Assembly (NCBI RefSeq): GCF_002165625.1
Contig: NZ_NGNS01000002.1
Coordinates: 1-64,000, forward strand
Length of the DNA: 64,000 bases
Direction: 5' to 3'
Source: Neiella marina
Lineage (GTDB): Bacteria > Pseudomonadota > Gammaproteobacteria > Enterobacterales > Neiellaceae
Shown here in pieces: positions 17,534 through 26,904 of the stretch. The first letter of the stretch is position 1, and every line of letters starts with the position of its first letter. The position numbers and the translations under genes were made by a program. The notes beneath the pieces are model-generated. The model did not search any database, had not been told where the DNA came from, and saw nothing but the letters and a program-made list of their open reading frames with translations.

Positions 17534-18616
17534 ATGTCTCAAATAGGGCTTCATTTTCGAAAGCTACTACTCGCTTTTATTGTGTTCTTGGGCTGCTCAG
17601 CGGTTACATACGCAGAGCAAGTCTTGAATATTCTCACTTGGGAAGAGTACCTGTCCCCAGAAGTTAAATCGGCGTTTGAACAGCAAACGGGGATTGAGCT
17701 CAGGATTGCCTACTTTGATTCAGATGAAATGAGGGACCAAATTTTGTCTTCTCAGGCCGGGCGCTACATCGACATTGCGTTGATGGACTCCCAGCAAATG
17801 AATCTATATACAGCGCAAAATCGTCTCGCCGAACTCAACCCTTCACTACTGCCAAATCTTCAGCATCTCGATCCGTCGATTCATCGAGCCTGCAATGCAA
17901 CTGATCAGGTGTATGGAGTTGCTTATTCGTGGGGCACTTTAGGGGTCGTTTATCGAGCGGACTTGGTTAAACCAGAAGATATTGATTCGTGGTCAAAATT
18001 TCTTAATCCGCCAACTTATTTACGCGGCCATATTGCCGGTCATGTCGACTTGTTTGACTCTCTTATTCCTGCTCTGATTAGTCTTAATCACCCAATTAAC
18101 ACTAATAAAGTTGAGCATCTGCGAGAGGCTTTTGAGTTATCAAAACTGTGGCTGCCTAATGTTCGAACCTTGGAATACATTATTACCGCTGCCCAAAGCT
18201 ACCCTGAATTCAATCAGCTATTCGCCGCTTTGGCTTACTCTGGTGATCAGAAAATTCTCAATGAATTGTCTGGCTCTGAGCAATGGCGATATCTGCTTCC
18301 TTCCGATGGTAGCCTATTGTGGACCGACTGCTTTACCGTCATTTCGCAATCGCAAAATCAAGCTGCGGCAGTGCAATTTTTGAATTTTATTCAGCAGCCA
18401 GAAAACGCCGCTCTCAATGCTGAATACACTCACACGGCAACACCAAACCTTGCTGCGCTGCCGTTAACTTCCGAGCAATATCGTCAAGATCCTTTGGTCC
18501 ATATTTCCGAACCGCAACTCAAACAGCTGCAGCCGTATGCGCCGGTTACCATTGACGCGATCAACTTGAGAAGTCGAATTCTAAGCGCTTTGGAGAAAAT
18601 TCATGCCACTCAATAG
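17534..18616 (+). CDS. PotD-like periplasmic polyamine-type binding protein (NspS-like sensor)
   Basis: A 360-residue secreted solute-binding protein of the spermidine/putrescine (PotD/PotF) class. The signal peptide is cleaved near TYA-EQ, and the mature start LNILTWEEYLSPEV is typical of PotD-type proteins; GVAYSWGTLGVVYR and LWTDCFTV match later family blocks. ATG 17534 has AAAAGGAG eight bases upstream. There are no permease or ATPase genes; instead its 3' end overlaps the next gene, a GGDEF-EAL membrane protein, by 14 bases. That arrangement matches Vibrio cholerae nspS-mbaA, so sensing rather than transport is inferred. The ligand (norspermidine, spermidine or another) cannot be read from sequence. 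Confidence 0.85.
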   Translation: MSQIGLHFRKLLLAFIVFLGCSAVTYAEQVLNILTWEEYLSPEVKSAFEQQTGIELRIAYFDSDEMRDQILSSQAGRYIDIALMDSQQMNLYTAQNRLAELNPSLLPNLQHLDPSIHRACNATDQVYGVAYSWGTLGVVYRADLVKPEDIDSWSKFLNPPTYLRGHIAGHVDLFDSLIPALISLNHPINTNKVEHLREAFELSKLWLPNVRTLEYIITAAQSYPEFNQLFAALAYSGDQKILNELSGSEQWRYLLPSDGSLLWTDCFTVISQSQNQAAAVQFLNFIQQPENAALNAEYTHTATPNLAALPLTSEQYRQDPLVHISEPQLKQLQPYAPVTIDAINLRSRILSALEKIHATQ

Positions 18617-20966
18617 ACGTGCTTTGTTGGCATTGTTTCCTCCTTTGCTGACTGCTTTTATCGGTATCGCTTACTTGTTTTATCAGCAGCGAACGGATGC
18701 CATTCAAAAGCTTGAACGGTCAAGGGCTGAATTTGCCCTGGCCAACGTCCACGCCAACATCCAACTATCTCGAGATTATTTAATGGGGGTGCAGCAAGCG
18801 CTATTGCAAGCGCCTGTTTTTGTCTCTTTTTTGCAGCAGAGCGGTGATCGTTTTTGGTCATTGGCGAGTCAGCGTTCAAGTGAGCAGATTGTTCGTTCGT
18901 TGTCGAATCATGCCGATCTTTACTACGCCTTGGTGGTGCTCGATAAAGAGCATAACTCAACGGTGATGGTAGAAACCTCACTGGATCCATTTGTTGAACA
19001 CCTCAGTGAAGAGCGAATGCTGTTTAAACGCTTTGCCGACTCGCAATTAATTCGAGATGTGTTGCTCTATCGCACTGGCGACGAGTATCGAATGTTGCTG
19101 CTCAGTCGAGTCGACCCGCTATCTCTTCACCCGCCGTTGCCATCGCAATTGCAAGACAGCACTGTGATTGCGCAAGTGCTCTCCGGTTTTGCTTTGAATG
19201 ACAGCATACAGAATGTGTTGGAGCGATACGGCGAAGGTTCGATCTCATTCAATCGTGAACCGAATTTGGCCAAACAAGAACCCGGACTGGTACTGAGTCA
19301 ACCCGTCCTTGATGGTCACACCATTAACTTGCTAGTGCCTTTTTCTCTGCTTGATGGCGAGACCTTTAAAGTGCTGCAGCAAGTGTTGATTTTGTTTGTC
19401 ACTGTCATGCTGTTGACCTTGGCGTTAATGGCGTTGTTAGTCCGATTGACGTTGGTCCGGCCGATACAAGACTTGGAAAAAGCAATTAAGACTAATGAAT
19501 TGGAGCAAATCGTTCCTGATCCAAAACGTGATGTTCGGGAGCTCTATTCGTTAAAACAAGCGTTTCTAAAACTGTATCGTAAACTGAAGCTCGCGCGCGA
19601 CGAGAGCCATAAGCTTGCTTTAACGGATAATCTGACAAGTCTTCCCAACCGTTTGGCATTTACTCAGCAGGTCAATAAAGGCATTGAATACTGTCGGCAA
19701 AAGCAACTTACTGCCAGTTTGTTATTCATCGATTTAGACAACTTTAAGTTCGTCAATGACAGCTTTGGCCACAAAGTAGGTGATGAGCTGCTCATCCATT
19801 TTGCCCAGCAACTGTCAATCAAGGCAGAGCATTATCAGCAGCAGATTAAAGCGCCAAGTAGTATTCAAGTAGCGCGGCTTGCCGGTGACGAGTTTGCGGT
19901 GTTGATCATCTCTGAGCATCGACATCAACAAAGCGAACAGGTTGCTGGTGAAATTATTGAGCTATTTCGATCTGGTTTCGAGCTTGGGCAGTTGTTATTG
20001 CCAGTTCGCGCTAGCATTGGTATCGCCAGCTATCCGCAAGACGCACTTGATTCAGGGGCTCTGTTGTCCAATGCTGATGCAGCCATGTATCAAGCAAAGC
20101 AACATGGTAAAAACCAGTATCGGTTATTCTCTCATGAGATGGCGGAACGACTTCAGCGGCGCAAAGAAATTGAAGAATCATTGCGCGGGGCCGATTTATC
20201 GAGCGAGCTTAGTTTGGCATACATGCCGATCTTTAGTGGTGCCGATTTAAGCCGAATTATTGGCGCTGAAGTGTTGCTGCGCTGGGATTCGCCGAAGCTG
20301 GGCCGAGTTGAGCCTGCTGATTTCATACCGATTGCTGAAGCTTGTGGCGTGTTTCGGGCCATTGACCATTGGGTGGTCGAAAAAGCCCTATCGGCGCTCC
20401 CTGAATTGGAAGCTCAGTTTGGCCAAGACTTTAAATTGAGTATTAACATTTCTGCTGCTGAGCTGAAAGACCATCAGTTCTCTGATTTTTTACGCCCGTT
20501 ACTGGAACTACATCGACAATACCTAAGAAATATCGAGTTAGAGATCACCGAGACAGTGCAAATGGAGTGGAGTGAAATCTCTAGCCAAGTGATGCGCGAA
20601 TGGGCTGACTTTGGTATTTCGTTGGCGATTGATGACTTTGGTACCGGCTATACCTCAATTAAGCAGCTCAGTTCATTCCCGATTAACACCCTGAAAGTCG
20701 ATAAAAGTTTTACTGATGAAGTGGAGCTGCCGACTGTGCGAATATTAATGGAAAGCTTGATTCGAGCAGCTGAAGCATTGAATTTGCAGGTGACCATTGA
20801 AGGCGTTGAAACAGAGCGGCAACTTGAGATAGTGCAACAATTTGGCAAGCATGCTCTGCAGGGCCACTTATTTTGTGCACCGATTTCACTCGAGCAGCTA
20901 TTGTTAAGTTATCATCGCTCAATGGTAGGGCAAGATGCGTCGGCCGAAGATAGCAACAGCCAGTGA
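18603..20966 (+). CDS. MbaA-like membrane GGDEF-EAL protein paired with the PotD-like sensor
   Basis: A 787-residue c-di-GMP enzyme. Membrane helices at about 7-27 and 258-283 flank a periplasmic domain of roughly 230 residues; HAMP-like and helical linkers follow. The GGDEF domain has AGDEF near 427 and the EAL domain (about 530-780) has EVLLR near 557, ELEITETV and IDDFGTGYTS, so phosphodiesterase activity looks intact; the AGDEF form may still allow synthesis. The start lies inside the binding-protein gene, suggesting coupled expression. In V. cholerae, NspS-bound polyamine tunes MbaA from outside; the same logic is inferred here. Confidence 0.87.
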   Translation: MPLNRRALLALFPPLLTAFIGIAYLFYQQRTDAIQKLERSRAEFALANVHANIQLSRDYLMGVQQALLQAPVFVSFLQQSGDRFWSLASQRSSEQIVRSLSNHADLYYALVVLDKEHNSTVMVETSLDPFVEHLSEERMLFKRFADSQLIRDVLLYRTGDEYRMLLLSRVDPLSLHPPLPSQLQDSTVIAQVLSGFALNDSIQNVLERYGEGSISFNREPNLAKQEPGLVLSQPVLDGHTINLLVPFSLLDGETFKVLQQVLILFVTVMLLTLALMALLVRLTLVRPIQDLEKAIKTNELEQIVPDPKRDVRELYSLKQAFLKLYRKLKLARDESHKLALTDNLTSLPNRLAFTQQVNKGIEYCRQKQLTASLLFIDLDNFKFVNDSFGHKVGDELLIHFAQQLSIKAEHYQQQIKAPSSIQVARLAGDEFAVLIISEHRHQQSEQVAGEIIELFRSGFELGQLLLPVRASIGIASYPQDALDSGALLSNADAAMYQAKQHGKNQYRLFSHEMAERLQRRKEIEESLRGADLSSELSLAYMPIFSGADLSRIIGAEVLLRWDSPKLGRVEPADFIPIAEACGVFRAIDHWVVEKALSALPELEAQFGQDFKLSINISAAELKDHQFSDFLRPLLELHRQYLRNIELEITETVQMEWSEISSQVMREWADFGISLAIDDFGTGYTSIKQLSSFPINTLKVDKSFTDEVELPTVRILMESLIRAAEALNLQVTIEGVETERQLEIVQQFGKHALQGHLFCAPISLEQLLLSYHRSMVGQDASAEDSNSQ

Positions 20967-21061
20967 TTAAGATCGAGGAGTGAATGAACGACTGCCAATG
21001 TTATGGAGGCGACCGCTTTGGTCATCAGTACAATGATGTTAGCTAGAGGGGAACTTTAGCA

Positions 21062-23317
21062 ATGCTCGCCATTCGGAGGATCTGGATTGTGGTGGTGGCG
21101 GCGGTTTTGACCGCTTTGCTATACACCCTGTTGTTACTCATCCCCAATAGTCAGTCCGATAATGACAAACTCTCTCAGCAGCTTGATTTGATCAGTCAGC
21201 TTTTGGCGCGCGACATCGAGCTTGTTCGAGCCGGTTTGGTCTCCGACTTCAATGCGGCACCAGAGCGCCTTGATGAGAACTGGCTGAATCAACAAGTAGA
21301 GCTATCAAACGGCAGTGAATTGAAACTCAATGGTTTAGTACACCGAGTGACTGGCAAGTTGTGGAATGTTTCCGCAGGTTTCGATAGGCCCGATCAAATC
21401 CCCCGTAAACTAGAGCCGAAACATTGGTTGTGCCAGCCTTCGTGTCGCTTACTCCTATCTGTTTCGCGCGGTAATGACGAACTCATCGCTGATATTGATT
21501 TGCAGCGCTGGCTGCTGATCCAAGGAAACAAGCTGGGGTTGTCGTTGAATCTCGCCGGAGCGACCCGCGCTTCGCTTGAGAAACTTGAAGCGAGCACGAT
21601 AGAGCAGAATACCGGTTTGTATTTTTCTAGTCGCCAAAGCGATGATTGGGATAATGCCTCTGACACTGTGCTTGAGGGGGTACCCATGACCCTCAGTGGT
21701 CAATTCAGTAACCCTCCTACCATCGCCATTCATTGGTACGTGTTATTGTCGTTGTTAATCTTGTCGCTGTTGGCAATGGCACTTTTGGCCCACTTATATG
21801 GCCGGCGCCAACTGCGCTGGAAACAACTGTTTCGGCAGCTTGAAAAAACCCTCAGTGCGATCGAATCGGGCAACTTTGATGTGGTCAACAAACGACTGGT
21901 TGGTAGCATGCAACATGCCCCAGAATTAGCGCGAAACTTTGTTCGAAAGTTGGCGATTTATGGACTCCAAGATGAGGCGACTAAGGCTACCTTAGCGCAG
22001 ATTAGCAATGACAAAGATTGGCTTGCCCAGCATGATGGAATGACTGGTTTGGCCAACCGAGAGAGTTTTCATCAGCTTTTGCAGCAAACCATTCATGATG
22101 CTGATACATCCGCGCTTTTGCTTATCGATATTGATGACTTTAAGGAAATCAATGACGCAAGCGGCCACCAAATCGGCAATGACATGCTGATCAAATTAGC
22201 ATCAATACTGGCCGAACATGTGGCACTACCTTATCGATCTGCGCGTATTGCTGGCGATGAGTTTGCCGTATGGATGCCGGGGGCGAGCCTCGAGGAAGGC
22301 GAGCAAATGGCCAACAAATTGTTGGAAGCGAGTCGGCAAATCATGTTAGCCGGTGACAACATGCTGCATCGTTTAAGCTTGTCCATTGGCGTTGTGGTTG
22401 CTCCAGAACATGGCAACGAATTTGATGTGTTGATGACGCGGGCTGATATTGCGCTGAACTATTCCAAGGCTCAAGGCAAGGGCCGTTATGCGTCGTTAAG
22501 AGACCCTGATTTGGAGGGGTATCTATTAAAACAGCGGTTTATGTACTCAAGAGTGCATTCGGCGATTCGTGATCAGCGTTTAGCCCTAGCTTATCAACCT
22601 ATTGTTCGGGTCAACGATGGCAGTGTTTCCCACTACGAGGTACTGCTTCGTATCGAGGATGAAGTCGGTAATTATGTGTCAGCCTACCCCTTAATTCAGG
22701 CCGCAGAGCGTCAGCGCGATGTTGGTGTACTCGATAAATGGGTGCTCAACCAAGTGCTGACATTACTGATGCAAATGCGCCGCAATAATCAGAATCATCG
22801 ATTGGCTGTAAATATTTCTGGTCAGTCTATGTCTGATGCACAGCTGACCGAAACGCTGCTGCAACGAATTGAATTCAGTGGTTGCGGGCCCGATTTGGTG
22901 GTTGAAATCACCGAGAGCGCAGCGCTTGAGAATATCGGCTTGACGCAACGTAATATTGAACGATTACAAGCCTTAGGTTGTCAGGTGGCACTGGATGATT
23001 TTGGTGTCGGTTACTCATCGGTGAATAACTTGCTCAGCCTGCCGTTCGACTACGTTAAAGTAGATGGATGCTTTATCCGCAAACTGAGCTCTGACGATGC
23101 TGTGATTCCATTGCTAGAATTCTTGGTCACAATTTCCAAGCTTCGCGGCTTTCAGTTGGTCGCAGAGTTCGTTGAAAATGAAAAGGTTGCCCAGCAACTT
23201 GAGCAAATTGGTGTTCAGTTCGCCCAAGGGTATCATTATGGCAAACCTGAGTTAGGTCGCTTGAGTCTTGACGTCTCAGACGATGTGCAGGCCCAACCAG
23301 GACAACTACAGCAATAG
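21062..23317 (+). CDS. Membrane-anchored GGDEF-EAL protein
   Basis: A 751-residue dual-domain c-di-GMP protein. Helices at about 6-27 and 222-245 flank a roughly 195-residue periplasmic region of no recognised family. The GGDEF domain carries IAGDEFAVWMPG near 397 and the EAL domain carries YEVLLR near 526, VEITES and LDDFGVGYSS, so the phosphodiesterase site looks complete apart from Val in the DDFGTGYS block. It starts 95 bases after the MbaA-like gene, with GAGGGGA upstream of ATG 21062, so it may have its own promoter. A short GGDEF-side helical linker precedes the catalytic part. Confidence 0.87.
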   Translation: MLAIRRIWIVVVAAVLTALLYTLLLLIPNSQSDNDKLSQQLDLISQLLARDIELVRAGLVSDFNAAPERLDENWLNQQVELSNGSELKLNGLVHRVTGKLWNVSAGFDRPDQIPRKLEPKHWLCQPSCRLLLSVSRGNDELIADIDLQRWLLIQGNKLGLSLNLAGATRASLEKLEASTIEQNTGLYFSSRQSDDWDNASDTVLEGVPMTLSGQFSNPPTIAIHWYVLLSLLILSLLAMALLAHLYGRRQLRWKQLFRQLEKTLSAIESGNFDVVNKRLVGSMQHAPELARNFVRKLAIYGLQDEATKATLAQISNDKDWLAQHDGMTGLANRESFHQLLQQTIHDADTSALLLIDIDDFKEINDASGHQIGNDMLIKLASILAEHVALPYRSARIAGDEFAVWMPGASLEEGEQMANKLLEASRQIMLAGDNMLHRLSLSIGVVVAPEHGNEFDVLMTRADIALNYSKAQGKGRYASLRDPDLEGYLLKQRFMYSRVHSAIRDQRLALAYQPIVRVNDGSVSHYEVLLRIEDEVGNYVSAYPLIQAAERQRDVGVLDKWVLNQVLTLLMQMRRNNQNHRLAVNISGQSMSDAQLTETLLQRIEFSGCGPDLVVEITESAALENIGLTQRNIERLQALGCQVALDDFGVGYSSVNNLLSLPFDYVKVDGCFIRKLSSDDAVIPLLEFLVTISKLRGFQLVAEFVENEKVAQQLEQIGVQFAQGYHYGKPELGRLSLDVSDDVQAQPGQLQQ

Positions 23318-23356
23318 CGACTCGAGTATCGAGTTGCTGCTCATACAGGTTTACCA

Positions 23357-23623
23357 ATGAAAGTGAAGACTAACTATCAAGCACTACTAAGTTGCTGCGC
23401 TATGGTTTTTGTGGTCACAGCTTGTCAATCTCAGCCGCAGGAAATCCAATTACCTAAAGGCTTCGTTAAATGTCCTGAACCTCGTCCAGAAATTTGTACC
23501 ATGCAATACGAGCCAGCCGACGGTTTGCTTGCCGATGGCACGACAAAATCATATGGCAATGCCTGCAGTGCTTGTGGCGATCCGCAAGTCATCGCAGTCA
23601 AGAAAGTGAATCCAACAGAATGA
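23357..23623 (+). CDS. Small Kazal-like lipoprotein lacking one disulfide
   Basis: An 88-residue lipoprotein with lipobox VTAC (Cys23) and a C-terminal Kazal-like domain recognisable from CPEPRPEICTMQYEP and KSYGNACSACGDP. Cysteines C39, C47, C70 and C73 match Kazal positions 1, 2, 4 and 5. Position 3 (usually in PVCG) is Asp55 in PADG, and position 6 is missing because the protein ends first. Kazal domains pair cysteines 3 and 6, so both partners of one bridge are gone. Protease inhibition is possible but unproven. Its stop overlaps the next lipoprotein start (ATGA). Confidence 0.75.
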   Translation: MKVKTNYQALLSCCAMVFVVTACQSQPQEIQLPKGFVKCPEPRPEICTMQYEPADGLLADGTTKSYGNACSACGDPQVIAVKKVNPTE

Positions 23624-24270
23624 AATCGTTGACCTGCTTAATCGCTGTTGCTGCAACTTTGCTGCTCACTGGTTGTGGTAGTGATTTGTTGGTTGTCCAA
23701 CGATTGCAATCGTTGAAGCCTGAGCCGCAACAAGCTGCTGATGCACCTGCTCCTGATGTTGATGACTGGCAGGGACAGTTTGAATTTGCCGAATCAATGC
23801 TTGAGCAGGGAAAGCCGTTAGCGGCCGTACACTGGTACTCGAAGTGTGCAAACGGCGGTCATTTACCTTGTATACGGCAACTGGGCTACGCCTACATGCA
23901 AGGTGGTGCAGCAGGGCATGATCCTTACTTGGGTTTGGAGTTACTGACCCAGAGTTTGGATCCAGAAGATGCGGGGATGTTAAATGACCTGGCTTGGTTT
24001 TTGGCAACCAGCAAGATATCTGCTTTGAGGGACCCTGAGCAGGCCAATGAGTACATTCAGCAACTTCAAGCCATGGCCACGCTAGATGCCATGTCAACCG
24101 ATACCTTGGCAGCAGTTGCTGCCGCGCTTGGCAATTTCGCTGAGGCGGCAAAAGTTCAACAGCAAGCTATCACCATGTTACTGAAAGAAGGTGAAATAGG
24201 TGAAGACATGCTAACTGACTACCGAAAGCGTCTGCAGCTTTATCGCAACAATAGGATGTACACTGAATGA
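23620..24270 (+). CDS. Sel1/TPR-like repeat lipoprotein
   Basis: A 216-residue lipoprotein (lipobox LTGC, Cys about 18) with helical repeats. The block AAVHWYSKCANGGHLPCIRQLGYAYMQGGAAGHDPYLG matches Sel1-type repeats in spacing (shown in part: WYSKCANGGHLPC, LGYAYMQGG). It has a Pro/Ala-rich linker after the lipid anchor. Sel1 proteins usually act as scaffolds for other proteins. ATG 23620 overlaps the Kazal-like gene stop by four bases, and its own stop overlaps the next start by four, so three products are made from one coupled transcript. Confidence 0.72.
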   Translation: MKSLTCLIAVAATLLLTGCGSDLLVVQRLQSLKPEPQQAADAPAPDVDDWQGQFEFAESMLEQGKPLAAVHWYSKCANGGHLPCIRQLGYAYMQGGAAGHDPYLGLELLTQSLDPEDAGMLNDLAWFLATSKISALRDPEQANEYIQQLQAMATLDAMSTDTLAAVAAALGNFAEAAKVQQQAITMLLKEGEIGEDMLTDYRKRLQLYRNNRMYTE

Positions 24271-25616
24271 CAACAATCTCAGCACCTTCTCGTTGGCGTG
24301 TTATCGCTTGGGTTGTTGCTACCATTCTGGTGATCTGGGGTATTGCGCTATCGATGCTGATGCGCCAACCGGAGTTATCGGAACAAAGCCAGCAGTGGCT
24401 AGCTAAAGCAAACCAAAGCACACCATCAGAGCAAGAGAGCATGGCTTTCTACTTGATGCTGGGCTTTGATGCGCCAAGTGAAGCGTCTCCCCAAGCCTAT
24501 GGCGAGCAACGTTGGCGTATGCATGTTGACTTGGCTGAAGAAGGCATGAAATTGGCTAAAGCGTCAACATGGCGTTTTGGCTTGCCTTGCTATGTGTCGA
24601 TGCAAGAATGCTTGCCGGTTATAGATGCCAATATTGACCGCATTAATGACGTGCTGACTGAAAAAAATGCGTGGTTAGTCAGACTACAGCTGTTGCTAAC
24701 GGCTGAGCCGCCAAAAGCCCCAGAACAACACATCATGGACAATGTTCCATTCCCGAAACAACAATTGTCATCGGCCTTTGAGCTTCATTTGGCATCAGTG
24801 ATAAGCGCAGCGGAAAAAGATCCAGAGCAAGCATTTGCTGACTTGAACGAACACTTAGAGCATCTGTTGGTTCACCTTCGGGGCACTAATGTCACCGCTT
24901 ATCGATCGTTGTTGCAACGTGTACTGACAGTCGAAATGGGTTGGCTGGTGGCTTATGTCCAACAGCGACCAGAAATGTTGCATGCTGCGACTACAAACTT
25001 GACTGTCTTGCAACAGCAACCAGAGCTGGCAGCATCTCTTGAACCGGTCCTTGATCGCAATTTTGCCTTGGCGGTAGCGACTTTTGACCGGATTGATAGC
25101 GAGGGCGTCAGCACCGCTTTGGATTGGGATCTGACTGTTTCTGAGCTATTGCAGCGGATCATTTGGCAGCGCCATGCAACAGTTAATTCGTTGGCCCAAG
25201 GTTATTCCGATGCTCTGCAGTTGATGTCTGGTTCGCAGGGCTTGGTCCCTATCGTCAATGCGGCAACGAGCTGGCCTGGATTGTCATCAACTTGGTCAGA
25301 TCGAAATTTGATTGGCTCGGCGTTGGTTCAAGAGAAGCTTGAACAGCTGTCAAGGTTGTTGAAAAAGTCGCTAATGACCGAAGCTTACTACCGCATTGCT
25401 GCTGCTTGGCTGCAAGCTAAGGGAAATCAAAGCCAATTGCCAGAAAAGCTCAGCCTGTTTGGCATTGACGTTCCTGTCTTGCAACGAGAGTTAGAACAGC
25501 GCTTGTGTCTCGATGTGCCATTGCTGGAATCACTCGATGACTTTTGCTTGCGCTTGTATCAACCGGGCCAGATTCCGGAAATGGCAATCCCAGATGACCC
25601 ACCGGTGGCGCTTTGA
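24267..25616 (+). CDS. Uncharacterised single-span membrane protein
   Basis: A 449-residue protein not recognised. An N-terminal membrane helix (about residues 10-32) leaves some 415 mostly helical, Gln/Leu-rich residues on the periplasmic side. Two Cys pairs stand out: LPCYVSMQECLP near residue 110 and LCLDVP/DFCLRLY near the C-terminus, suggesting disulfides. The ATGA overlap with the Sel1-like gene makes it the third member of a coupled envelope cluster with the Kazal-like lipoprotein. It converges with tesB. No function is proposed. Confidence 0.7.
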   Translation: MTTISAPSRWRVIAWVVATILVIWGIALSMLMRQPELSEQSQQWLAKANQSTPSEQESMAFYLMLGFDAPSEASPQAYGEQRWRMHVDLAEEGMKLAKASTWRFGLPCYVSMQECLPVIDANIDRINDVLTEKNAWLVRLQLLLTAEPPKAPEQHIMDNVPFPKQQLSSAFELHLASVISAAEKDPEQAFADLNEHLEHLLVHLRGTNVTAYRSLLQRVLTVEMGWLVAYVQQRPEMLHAATTNLTVLQQQPELAASLEPVLDRNFALAVATFDRIDSEGVSTALDWDLTVSELLQRIIWQRHATVNSLAQGYSDALQLMSGSQGLVPIVNAATSWPGLSSTWSDRNLIGSALVQEKLEQLSRLLKKSLMTEAYYRIAAAWLQAKGNQSQLPEKLSLFGIDVPVLQRELEQRLCLDVPLLESLDDFCLRLYQPGQIPEMAIPDDPPVAL

Positions 25617-25628
25617 TGTGCTGTTGGT

Positions 25629-25651
25629 ACGTCTAGTCACTGGCTAGACGT
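25629..25651. terminator. Hairpin over the tesB stop, between convergent genes
   Basis: Arms ACGTCTAG and CTAGACGT with a seven-base loop span the tesB stop codon, 12 bases beyond the end of the convergent membrane-protein gene. There is no T-tract; it may block read-through in both directions. Confidence 0.4.
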
Positions 25652-26505
25652 GCATCGCGCATTAACCCCTCTTGGGCAGTTGATGCAACGAGCTCGCCTT
25701 GTTGATTAAAAAACTGCCCTTGGACATAGCCCCTAGCACCAGAAGCACTGGTACTGTTGACCACATACAACAGCCAATCATCAGCCTTGAAAGGACGGTG
25801 GAACCACATTGAGTGGTCGATGGTCGCCATTTTTATTTTACGATCAAACAGCGTGATAGCGTGGGGCTGCCCTGCGGTCGGCAAGAAATTGAAGTCCGAA
25901 GCGTATGCTAATAAGTAGCGGTGTACTCGCGGATCATTGGGCAATTGACCGTTAGCGCGAAACCAGGTCAAGCGTTGAGGTGACGTGGGAGATGGTTGCA
26001 ATGGGTTGTAAAACGACACCGGACGCATTTCGATGGCGGTTTCACAAGTGAATACTTCGCGGATACCGCTCGGTATTTGTTCGGCGTGAGCACGAGCAAA
26101 CTCGAGCTCTGATACTAAGCCGTCTGGCCCTGGCACATCAGGCATGGTTGCTTGATGTTGGTGACCTGATTCTTCGACCTGAAATGAACCTGTCAGATAA
26201 AAAATAACTTCGCCATGTTGCTTAGCGCTGACTCTGCGAGTGGAAAAGCTGCGTCCATCTCTAATCACTTCGACTTCGTAAACGATGGGATTTTTAGCAT
26301 CGCCCGGACGTAAAAAATAGCTGTGGAATGAGTGTACTGCTCGCTCCTTGTCGACGGTCAATTTGGCCGCCGAGAGGGCTTGACCAATTACTTGGCCACC
26401 AAACACTTGAGGGAAGCCCAAATCCTGACTCTGACCACGATAAATACCCTGCTCAATTGTTTCCAAGGATAAAAGATCCAACAATTCTGCTAACACTGCA
26501 CTCAT
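25633..26505 (-). CDS. tesB: Acyl-CoA thioesterase II
   Basis: A 290-residue double hot-dog thioesterase that hydrolyses medium- and long-chain acyl-CoA. TesB signatures include [24 protein letters not shown] near the N-terminus (given here in part: [10 protein letters not shown]), [12 protein letters not shown], and the C-terminal hot-dog with [10 protein letters not shown] and [11 protein letters not shown]. The length matches E. coli TesB. GAGGA precedes the ATG and overlaps the end of the chelatase gene 11 bases away, so it is the last gene of a three-gene minus-strand operon. Confidence 0.93.
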   Translation of the reverse strand: MSAVLAELLDLLSLETIEQGIYRGQSQDLGFPQVFGGQVIGQALSAAKLTVDKERAVHSFHSYFLRPGDAKNPIVYEVEVIRDGRSFSTRRVSAKQHGEVIFYLTGSFQVEESGHQHQATMPDVPGPDGLVSELEFARAHAEQIPSGIREVFTCETAIEMRPVSFYNPLQPSPTSPQRLTWFRANGQLPNDPRVHRYLLAYASDFNFLPTAGQPHAITLFDRKIKMATIDHSMWFHRPFKADDWLLYVVNSTSASGARGYVQGQFFNQQGELVASTAQEGLMRDARLASD

Positions 26506-26516
26506 TGTTAATCCTC

Positions 26517-26891
26517 TTAGCTTTCTGAATCGAGAAGACCAGTCACTGCGTCCACTAGGCCTGTGCTTAATCCCAAATGTTGGGTTAACTCAATGTCAAC
26601 ATCGGGATATTTTTGCTTGGCTTGCGCGATAATTGCCGGAACATCGTCTTTAACATGACGACCTGCGGCGAGGAAGTAAGGTACCACGGTGATTTGTTGA
26701 TGACCGGCGGCCACGCAGTTATCAATAGCATCCTCAATGGACGGCGGACTTAGCTCGAGGAAGGCTGGCTCCACCTGCGCAAATCGTTGCTTAAGTTGTT
26801 GGCTGAGCTTTGCCGCCAATTGTGCCACTTCTTCATTCGAACTTTTTAGCCGGCTGCCATGGGCTGCCAATATCATCGCATTGGATTTCAT
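26517..26891 (-). CDS. Short CbiX/SirB-type metal chelatase
   Basis: A 124-residue single-domain protein of the sirohydrochlorin chelatase family. It shows the metal-binding start ILAAHGSR, the product-side motif [11 protein letters not shown] and [15 protein letters not shown] with the second His. Short one-domain CbiX proteins insert cobalt or nickel, and SirB inserts iron, into sirohydrochlorin; the metal here is unknown. ATG 26891 is preferred to an in-frame TTG at 26912. It is 13 bases after the TIR-like gene and 11 before tesB. No siroheme or cobalamin genes are nearby. Confidence 0.85.
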   Translation of the reverse strand: MKSNAMILAAHGSRLKSSNEEVAQLAAKLSQQLKQRFAQVEPAFLELSPPSIEDAIDNCVAAGHQQITVVPYFLAAGRHVKDDVPAIIAQAKQKYPDVDIELTQHLGLSTGLVDAVTGLLDSES

Positions 26892-26904
26892 CGGGTTATT
26901 CTGT

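Noticed and set aside
23666-24151. 161-residue minus-strand frame
   Set aside because: Antisense to the Sel1-like lipoprotein; low-complexity His/Gln/Pro content and no start signal.
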